From Demequina activiva (lineage in GTDB: Bacteria > Actinomycetota > Actinomycetes > Actinomycetales > Demequinaceae), in NCBI RefSeq assembly GCF_016862815.1, contig NZ_BONR01000001.1, positions 744,001-808,000 on the forward strand: a stretch of DNA of 64,000 nt, written 5' to 3'. The notes under the pieces are model-generated. The model made no database searches and had not been told where the DNA came from. It was given only the letters and a program-made list of their open reading frames with translations. Shown here piece after piece: positions 58,272-64,000 of this stretch (position 1 is the first letter of the stretch; each line of letters begins with the position of its first letter). The translations under genes and the position numbers were made by a program.

Positions 58272-59525
58272 TCAGCGCGTCGATGGCGCCGCGAGTCGTC
58301 GTCGGTGAGCGAGCAGGGCGACCACCAGAGGGACGAGCAGCACGGCGCCCGCGATCGACAGGCCCGTATACCCGAGCGCCGCGAGGGCGAGACCCGACAG
58401 CGCTCCCGCGCTGGCGCCGGCCAGGCCCATGGTGAGGTCCGCGACGCCCTGCACGTCGGTGGGAGCGGCACGCCCGTGGTGCGACAGCACCGCGATGAGC
58501 GTGGCCGCCGCGATGGTCACCGCCGACCACCCGAGCCCGATCAGCACCAGGCCCACGGTGGCCCACAGCTCAGCGATCGCGTGCGAGCCGTGACCCGCAT
58601 CCGCCCAGCCCGATGCGGCAGTGAAGCCGCAGCCGATCAGCAGCACCGTGGTGCCCAGAGCGACCACCGAGCGGGGTCCCCACCGGTCCGCGAGCCAGCC
58701 GAACACCGGCGCGAGCATGTACATGCCGGCGACGTGCGCACTGATGACGATGCCGATGAAGCGCAGCGAGGATCCGTGGCCGTGGAGGTGGACGCTGCTC
58801 ATGGCCATCACGCCCACCATGACGGCGTGGCCCGTCGCCATCGCGATGAGACCCAGGCGACCGTCCGCATTCGCCCACACCGCTCGCAGCGTGTCGACGA
58901 TCCTCCGGCGAGCGGGCGCGCTCGCCGGACGCGGGTCGCGCAGGCCGATGCGGATCACCAGGGCGGCGACCAGCAGAGCGATCAGTCCGAACACCCACGC
59001 CCCGCCGATAGGCACCAAGCCCAGACTGGCGCCCAGGCGCGCCCCGGGCTCGATGAGGTTGGGGCCTAGGATCGCGCCGATGGACGACGCCCACACCACG
59101 ATCGACAGCACGGTGCCGCGTCGCGCATCGGCCACGCCGTCCGTCGCGGCGAACCGCGCCTGAAGACCTGCGGCCATGCCGCCGCCCACCAGCAGCGATC
59201 CCGCGAGCAGCAGCGGCAGCGACGAGAGCGCGGCGGAGAGCAGTGCCACGGCGGCGCCGCCTGCGGCGAGCGCCAGACCCGTGGTCAGTGCCGTGCGCCT
59301 GCCTGCGCGACCGGCGAGCCGGGCCAGGGGGACCGCGATGAGCGCCGCACCCAGCACGTTCGCTGTCTGGGGCAGCCCCGAGTAGGCCGCGGATCCGCTG
59401 ACCTGCTCTGCGAGCAGTCCTCCCACCGACACCGCAGACGCGACGCCCACGCCGGCAGTGAGCTGCGCGGACGCCAGCACCGCGACGCGAGGCCGGTTCA
59501 CCCGCCCCTGCGCGCGCGTGCTCAC
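58272..59525 (-). CDS. Major facilitator superfamily transporter
   Basis: A 417-residue permease with twelve predicted helices. An MFS motif-like LARLAGRAGRRTALTTGLALAAGGA lies between helices 2 and 3, and WLADRWGPRSVVALGTTVLLIG in the second half. A drug or metabolite exporter is most likely, but the substrate is unknown. GTG 59525 overlaps the stop of the E2 gene by 4 nt, so it may be read with the dehydrogenase operon. Confidence 0.85.
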   Translation of the reverse strand: MSTRAQGRVNRPRVAVLASAQLTAGVGVASAVSVGGLLAEQVSGSAAYSGLPQTANVLGAALIAVPLARLAGRAGRRTALTTGLALAAGGAAVALLSAALSSLPLLLAGSLLVGGGMAAGLQARFAATDGVADARRGTVLSIVVWASSIGAILGPNLIEPGARLGASLGLVPIGGAWVFGLIALLVAALVIRIGLRDPRPASAPARRRIVDTLRAVWANADGRLGLIAMATGHAVMVGVMAMSSVHLHGHGSSLRFIGIVISAHVAGMYMLAPVFGWLADRWGPRSVVALGTTVLLIGCGFTAASGWADAGHGSHAIAELWATVGLVLIGLGWSAVTIAAATLIAVLSHHGRAAPTDVQGVADLTMGLAGASAGALSGLALAALGYTGLSIAGAVLLVPLVVALLAHRRRLAAPSTR

Positions 59526-60937
59526 GCCCAGACGAGTCCTTGAGCGGGGTCGTTCATCACCCGGCCCACGTCGTACAGCACGCGAGCGCCCAGCTCACCG
59601 TCCACCAGGCGGTGGTCGAAACTCAGCGCGAGCTGGGTCACCCAGCGCGGCTGGATCTCGCCCTCGTGCACCCACGGCATCTGGCGTACCGCGCCGAACG
59701 CGAGGATCGCGGCCTCGCCGGGGTTCAGGATCGGCGTGCCGGTGTCGATGCCCAGCGCGCCCACGTTGGTGATGGTGATGGTGCCGTCGCTCATCTGCGC
59801 GGGGCTGACGGTGCCCGCGCGCGCCTCGGCCGTCAGGTGCTGGAGCTCGACCGCGAGCGCGTGGAGCGGCAAGCGGTGGGCGTCCTTGATGTTGGGGACC
59901 ACGAGGCCGCGCGGAGTCGAGGCGGCGATGCCCAGGTTGACGTAGTGCTTGTAGACGATCTCCTGCGTGGCGTCGTCCCAGCTCGCATTGACCTCGGGGT
60001 GGCGGCGCACGGCCAGCAGCAGCGCCTTCGCGACGATCAGCAGCGGGGTGACGCGCACATCGGCGAAGTCCTTGTCCTGCTTGAGCTTCGCGACCAGGTT
60101 CATGGTCTCCGTGACGTCCACGGTGTGGAACTCGGTGACGTGCGGAGCGGTGAAGGCGGACTGCACCATCGCCTCTGCGGTGCGCTTGCGCACGGACTTC
60201 ACGGGCACCCGGGTGGTGCGCCCATCGCCCTGCGGGGTGCCCGTCTCGAGCCAGGGCTGATCGTCGCTCGGGTAGGTCGCGAGGGTCTGCGCCGAGTACG
60301 CCTTGACGTGCTGCTCGACGTCCTCGCGCGTGACGAGGCCGCCGGGTCCCGAGGGCGTCACCGTGGTGAGGTCCACGCCCAGGTCGCGGGCGAGCTTGCG
60401 GACGGGGGGCTTCGCGAGCACCGGGTACTCGTCGAGGTCCTGCTCGCCGCCCACGGGCTCGATCGCCTCCTCGCGGCGGGGGCGCCGCTCCGCGGAGCCG
60501 GCCTTCACGCCATAGCCCACGAGGACCGCTCCCGACTCGCCGCCGGCATCGCTGTCGCCGCCGGCGTCGGACAGGGGACCGGCATCCGCCACCGGGGCGC
60601 TCGCCGGTGCCGCCTGCACGGGGGCGTCAGTGGCCTCAGCGGCGGCGTCGGCACCGCTCGGCGCCGAGGACTCTGCGGGCGCCTCGCCGTCCGGGTCCAC
60701 GTCCACCTCGAGGATGGGCTCTCCCACCTCGACCGTGTCACCCTCGCGCGCCAGCAGCTCCTTGACCACGCCGTCGAACGGGCAGGGCAGCTCGACCAGG
60801 GACTTCGCGGTCTCGATCTCGACGATGGGCTGGTTCACCTCGACCGTGTCGCCTGGTGCCACGAGCCAGGTGACGATGTCCGCCTCGGTGAGGCCCTCGC
60901 CCGCATCGGGCATCCGAAACTGCTGGAAGGTCGGCAT
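59522..60937 (-). CDS. 2-oxo acid dehydrogenase E2 component (dihydrolipoyl acyltransferase)
   Basis: A 471-residue E2. It has one lipoyl domain with the lipoylated Lys in VEIETAKSLVELPCPFDG (about residue 48), an Ala/Asp-rich linker, a peripheral subunit-binding domain (LAKPPVRKLARDLGVDLTTVTPSGPGGLVTREDV), and a catalytic acyltransferase domain with the conserved LSFDHRLVDGELGARVL. It transfers acyl groups to CoA. Sequence and gene order suit a branched-chain or pyruvate complex. E3 is not in the window. Confidence 0.93.
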   Translation of the reverse strand: MPTFQQFRMPDAGEGLTEADIVTWLVAPGDTVEVNQPIVEIETAKSLVELPCPFDGVVKELLAREGDTVEVGEPILEVDVDPDGEAPAESSAPSGADAAAEATDAPVQAAPASAPVADAGPLSDAGGDSDAGGESGAVLVGYGVKAGSAERRPRREEAIEPVGGEQDLDEYPVLAKPPVRKLARDLGVDLTTVTPSGPGGLVTREDVEQHVKAYSAQTLATYPSDDQPWLETGTPQGDGRTTRVPVKSVRKRTAEAMVQSAFTAPHVTEFHTVDVTETMNLVAKLKQDKDFADVRVTPLLIVAKALLLAVRRHPEVNASWDDATQEIVYKHYVNLGIAASTPRGLVVPNIKDAHRLPLHALAVELQHLTAEARAGTVSPAQMSDGTITITNVGALGIDTGTPILNPGEAAILAFGAVRQMPWVHEGEIQPRWVTQLALSFDHRLVDGELGARVLYDVGRVMNDPAQGLVWA

Positions 60938-60947
60938 CGCGGGCTCC

Positions 60948-61964
60948 TCAGTGCCTCATGACTCGGTCCACGGCGTCCAGCACGCGGTCGAGGCTCGGCA
61001 GATAGTCGTGCTCGAACGTGGCTCCAGGGTAGGGCGTGTGGAAGCCACCGACGCGGAGCACAGGCGCGTGCAGGTGGAAGAAGGCCTCCTCCGTGACGCG
61101 CGCGGACAGCTCGGCTCCCGAGCCGAACGCGGTGGGCGCCTCATGCACCACGACCACCCGGCCGGTGCGCTTGGCGGAGCGCACCACGGTGTCGGAGTCC
61201 ATCGGGGACAGGGAGCGCAGGTCGATCACCTCGACGTCGGTGCCCTCCGTGGCGGCGACCTCCGCGGCCTGCAGCGCCAGCCGGACCGTGGGGCCGTAGG
61301 CGACCACGGTCACGTCCGAGCCCTCGCGGGCCACGCGAGCCGATGCCATCTCCGCTGTCGCCGCCGCCTCGCCGTCCGCGGCGTCGAGCTGGGCGCGCAC
61401 GCGCTCCGTGTCGACGTCGCCCTTGACCCAGTAGCGCGCCTTGGGCTCGAAGAACATCACCGGGTCGGGGCAGGCGATCGACTGCTGGATCAGGTCGTAG
61501 GCGTCCTGCGGCGTCGCCGGGGAGACGATGCGCAGGCCGGCCGTGTGCGCGAACAGCGCCTCGGGGGACTCCGAGTGGTGCTCGACCGCGCCGATGCCGC
61601 CCGCGAACGGCACGCGGATGACGATGGGCAGCGTGATCTGACCCTGCGAGCGATAGTGCATCTTGGCGAGCTGGGTGGTGATCTGGTCGTAGGCCGGGAA
61701 GATGAAGCCGTCGAACTGGATCTCGATGACGGAGCGATAGCCGCGCATGGCCATGCCGATGGCCGTGCCGACGATGCCGGACTCCGCGAGCGGGGTGTCC
61801 ATGACCCGCGCCTCGCCAAAGTCCTTGTGGAGTCCGTCGGTGACCCGGAAGACGCCGCCCAGTGCGCCGATGTCCTCGCCCATGAGGAGCACCTTGTCGT
61901 CGCGCTCCATGGCAGCGCGCAGGCCCGCGTTGATGGCGCCTGCCATGGTCAGCCGCTCGCTCAT
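60948..61964 (-). CDS. 2-oxo acid dehydrogenase E1 beta subunit
   Basis: A 338-residue E1 beta, recognised from VLLMGEDIGALGGVFRVTDGLHKDFGEARVMDTPLAESGIVGTAIG, GGIGAVEHHSESPEALFAHTAGLRIVSPATPQDAYDLI and the final YLPSLDRVLDAVDRVM. It forms the heterotetrameric E1 with the alpha subunit upstream. ATG 61964 overlaps the alpha stop (ATGA), so subunits are made in step. Confidence 0.94.
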   Translation of the reverse strand: MSERLTMAGAINAGLRAAMERDDKVLLMGEDIGALGGVFRVTDGLHKDFGEARVMDTPLAESGIVGTAIGMAMRGYRSVIEIQFDGFIFPAYDQITTQLAKMHYRSQGQITLPIVIRVPFAGGIGAVEHHSESPEALFAHTAGLRIVSPATPQDAYDLIQQSIACPDPVMFFEPKARYWVKGDVDTERVRAQLDAADGEAAATAEMASARVAREGSDVTVVAYGPTVRLALQAAEVAATEGTDVEVIDLRSLSPMDSDTVVRSAKRTGRVVVVHEAPTAFGSGAELSARVTEEAFFHLHAPVLRVGGFHTPYPGATFEHDYLPSLDRVLDAVDRVMRH

Positions 61965-63091
61965 CCGGCCGCCTCCACGTCCGCGAACGACCTCTCGTAG
62001 CGCTCGAACCAGGCACGGTCCGCGTCCACGGTCGCGTGAGGCAGCGCGTAGACGTGGTCGAACATCGTGGTGGTGGCCGGGCGCTCCCACCCGCGCACGG
62101 ACTCACGCGTGCGCTGGCCCAGCGCCTTGGCCTCGGCGGTCACCAGGGCGCGGAACTCGTCGGAGAGCTCGCCGCGCTGGGTGAGGTGCGCGTCGAGGCG
62201 GGCGATGGGGTCGCGCTCGGCCCAGTACGTCTCCTGGGCCTTCGAGCGGTAGCGCGTGGGGTCGTCCGAGGTGGTGTGCGCGCCCATCCGGTAGGTGAAG
62301 GCCTCGATCAGGACCGGCCCGTTGCCGCTGCGGGCGTGCTGCAACGCCCACTGGGTGACGGCGTGGCACGCGATCACGTCATTGCCGTCGACGCGCACGC
62401 TGGGGATGCCGAAGCCCTTGCCGCGGTCCGCGATCGGCACGCGCGACTGGCGCGTCGCCGGCTCGGAGATCGCGAACTGGTTGTTCTGCACGAAGAAGAC
62501 CACGGGCGCCTGGTGCACGGAGGCGAAGACCATCGCCTCGCTCACGTCTCCCTGCGAGGTGGCGCCGTCGCCGAAGTAGCAGACGGTCGCGCCGTCGCGC
62601 TCCGGGTGACCGCTGGCGACCAGCCCGTCGCGGTCCATCGCCATCGCGTAGCCCGTCGCGTGGAGTGCGTGGGTGCCGATCACCAGCGAGTACAGGTGGA
62701 AGCCGTGGTCCTGAGGGTTCCAGGCGCCGTGCTGGAGCCCGCGGAAGATGCGCAGGATCTCGACGAGGTCGACGTCGCGAGTCATCGCCACGCCGTGCTC
62801 GCGGTAGCTGGGGAACACGAAGTCCGGCTCCCGCAGCGCGTGGCCGGACCCGATCTGCGCGGCCTCCTGGCCCAGCGACTGGACCCACAGGCCCAGCTCG
62901 CCCTGCCGCTGCAGGCTGGTGGCCTCAAGGTCCCAGCTGCGCAGCACGGTCATGTCGCGCCAGAACGCCCGCAGGTCATCGGGGGTCAGGTGCGCGGCAT
63001 AGGGGCTGTAGACGTCATCGCCGACGGCGTTCCCCTGGTGGTCGAGCAGTTGGACCAGGCCGTCGGAGGAGAGCGGACCAGTCGCGTCCAC
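61961..63091 (-). CDS. 2-oxo acid dehydrogenase E1 alpha subunit
   Basis: A 376-residue thiamine-pyrophosphate enzyme subunit. The TPP-binding motif lies in YFGDGATSQGDVSEAMVFASVHQAPVVFFVQNNQFAIS, and GAHTTSDDPTRYRS is the phosphorylation-loop region. The specificity is branched-chain keto acid (BkdA-like) or pyruvate; the length and AMTRDVDLVEILRIF favour the former. GTG 63091 follows GGAGG. First gene of the operon. Two palindromic operators precede it. Confidence 0.93.
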   Translation of the reverse strand: MDATGPLSSDGLVQLLDHQGNAVGDDVYSPYAAHLTPDDLRAFWRDMTVLRSWDLEATSLQRQGELGLWVQSLGQEAAQIGSGHALREPDFVFPSYREHGVAMTRDVDLVEILRIFRGLQHGAWNPQDHGFHLYSLVIGTHALHATGYAMAMDRDGLVASGHPERDGATVCYFGDGATSQGDVSEAMVFASVHQAPVVFFVQNNQFAISEPATRQSRVPIADRGKGFGIPSVRVDGNDVIACHAVTQWALQHARSGNGPVLIEAFTYRMGAHTTSDDPTRYRSKAQETYWAERDPIARLDAHLTQRGELSDEFRALVTAEAKALGQRTRESVRGWERPATTTMFDHVYALPHATVDADRAWFERYERSFADVEAAG

Positions 63092-63142
63092 GGGGCCTCC
63101 AGGATGTTCTCGGGGACGCTCAAGCGTCCGCCTTCGCTAACT

Positions 63143-63170
63143 TACGCAAGCGTAGGCTACGCAACCGTAG
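63143..63170 (-). promoter_or_regulatory. Tandem operator-like repeats upstream of the dehydrogenase operon
   Basis: Two near-identical dyads, TACGCAAGCGTA (63143-63154) and CTACGCAACCGTAG (63157-63170), lie 52 bp before the E1 alpha start. On the minus strand they form 15-bp direct repeats of CCTACGsTTGCGTAr. The layout suggests a dimeric regulator, perhaps TetR-type as in several fatty- and branched-chain acid operons. No regulator gene is adjacent. Confidence 0.6.
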
Positions 63171-63182
63171 GTTGCAAGCGCA

Positions 63183-63935
63183 TCAGTTCTTCGACGCCTG
63201 GTACGCGTCGACGACCTCCTGCGGGTCCCCGTCCATCTTGAGGTTGCCGTGATCGATCCACAGCACTCGCGAGCAGGTGTCGAGGATCGAGCGCATCGAG
63301 TGGCTCACCAGGAAGACCGTGCCCGCCTGCTCGCGCAGCTCGCGGATGCGCGCCTCGCTCTTGGCCCGGAACTCCTTGTCGCCCACGGCGAGCGCCTCGT
63401 CCACCAGCAGGATCTGGTGGTCACGGGACACCGCGATCGAGAAGCGCAGACGTGCCGCCATGCCGGACGAGTAGGTCTTCATGGGCAGGTCGATGAACTC
63501 CTCGAGACCGGAGAAGTCCACGATGTCCTGGTACACCGCGTCCGCCTGCGCCCGGGAGTTGCCCAGCGCGAGCGAGCCCAGGATCACGTTCTTGGAGCCG
63601 GACAGGTCGCCCAGCAGCGCAGCGTTGACGCCCAGCAGCGCCGGCTGGCTCGAGGCGAACACGCTGCCCGATGCGGGGCTCTGCAGACCCGCGATCGCCC
63701 TCATCAGGCTCGACTTGCCGGAGCCGTTGTGGCCGATGACGCCGATGCTCTCGCCCTCGTGGGCGACGAAGGTCATGCCCTTGACCGCGTGCACCACCCG
63801 GATGCCGCGCTGGCGCTGCAGCAGCGCGCGCGTGCCGCTCGCGGCCTTGCCGGAGGCGAAGGTCTTGTACTTGATGTGGAGATCGTCCACCACCACCGTC
63901 GGATGGCCGGTGCGCGTCGCGGAGCCCTCAGTCAC
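63183..63935 (-). CDS. Polysaccharide/teichoic-acid-type ABC exporter ATPase
   Basis: A 250-residue ATPase of the TagH/RfbE type. It has a long N-terminal segment before the Walker A GHNGSGKSS (near residue 70), a signature YSSGMAARLRF, Walker B ILLVDEALAVGD and H-loop SHSMRSILDTC. VVDDLHIKYKTF opens the fold. It should work with the partial permease upstream to export a surface polymer. GTG 63935 overlaps the permease stop by 8 nt. Confidence 0.92.
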   Translation of the reverse strand: MTEGSATRTGHPTVVVDDLHIKYKTFASGKAASGTRALLQRQRGIRVVHAVKGMTFVAHEGESIGVIGHNGSGKSSLMRAIAGLQSPASGSVFASSQPALLGVNAALLGDLSGSKNVILGSLALGNSRAQADAVYQDIVDFSGLEEFIDLPMKTYSSGMAARLRFSIAVSRDHQILLVDEALAVGDKEFRAKSEARIRELREQAGTVFLVSHSMRSILDTCSRVLWIDHGNLKMDGDPQEVVDAYQASKN

Positions 63936-64000
63936 GGCCGTACCTCTCCTCGCCCTTCCAGAAGAACACGAGGCCGAACGAGGACGTCACCACCGCCGCT
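63928..64000 (-). CDS. ABC exporter permease (3' end only)
   Basis: Only the last 23 codons are in the window. They read SSFGLVFFWKGEERYGRD-stop, a typical cytoplasmic end after the final helix of TagG/RfbA-type ABC-2 permeases. The stop at 63928-63930 lies inside the ATPase gene, an overlap typical of permease/ATPase pairs. The identification rests on context and this short tail. Confidence 0.6.
   Translation of the reverse strand, partial: AAVVTSSFGLVFFWKGEERYGRD

Overview
The window is about 64 kb of GC-rich, densely packed chromosome from an actinobacterium. The evidence is the GC-rich codon use, the many GTG/TTG starts and 4-nt stop/start overlaps, a complete conservon (CvnA-B-C-D), LemA, septum-formation lipoproteins, HTH_42 and DUF2332 proteins, and a branched-chain/pyruvate-type E1a-E1b-E2 operon. 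I place it in the Micrococcales, perhaps close to Demequinaceae or Cellulomonadaceae; that is inference from gene content. There is no rRNA, CRISPR array, integrase or recognisable transposase.

Layout. 1-203: gene-less inverted-repeat element. 0.2-4.6 kb: GNAT/kinase fusion, dGTPase, two small membrane proteins, LLM oxidoreductase. 4.6-6.0 kb: lower-GC cassette (secreted matrixin-like protease plus lipoprotein) bracketed by a direct duplication of the 3' end of the next gene. 6.0-8.8 kb: two RibD/DHFR-fold proteins and a three-gene kinase operon. 8.8-13.8 kb: purine genes purQ/purS and purC/purD, with lipoproteins and a TRIC-type channel. 14.8-19.5 kb: polymorphic-toxin island with a secreted N-terminal half, an in-frame amber codon, an AHH-type nuclease C-terminus, four intact immunity paralogs, one truncated paralog, and two toxin-tail remnants. 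19.6-22.1 kb: purA and fba. 22-30.8 kb: ECF sigma/YCII pair, rRNA/tRNA methyltransferase with ABC exporter, LemA operon, pyrE, SDR. 30.9-36.5 kb: xth, small membrane proteins, a NarL-type two-component operon with a third degenerate kinase. 36.6-37.6 kb: three tRNAs around a divergent ArsR regulator and a Cys-Cys/Gly microprotein. 37.6-44.7 kb: orphan PIN protein and the conservon, whose sensor kinase has an unusually long disordered tail. 44.8-50.5 kb: housekeeping genes including serS. 50.5-51.7 kb: a DUF559 nuclease-like gene flanked by the same inverted repeats as the 1-203 element. 51.7-63.1 kb: pheA, glycosyltransferase, pgm, DUF2332, AlkZ-like protein, MFS, E2-E1b-E1a. 63.2-64 kb: cell-surface polysaccharide ABC exporter, cut by the window end.

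Most interesting signals. (1) A roughly 54-bp terminal inverted repeat occurs twice as inward-facing pairs, once around a DUF559/AbiEi-HTH gene and once around only about 90 bp, like an element and its MITE. (2) The octamer GCCGATGC/GCATCGGC is strongly over-represented, balanced between strands and found as inverted pairs in terminator positions, as uptake sequences are in Neisseria and Pasteurellaceae. (3) An ArsR-type repressor diverges from an untracked 21-residue peptide made of three Cys-Cys pairs separated by glycines. (4) The toxin/immunity island has a frame-preserving amber codon and remnants of older toxin tails.
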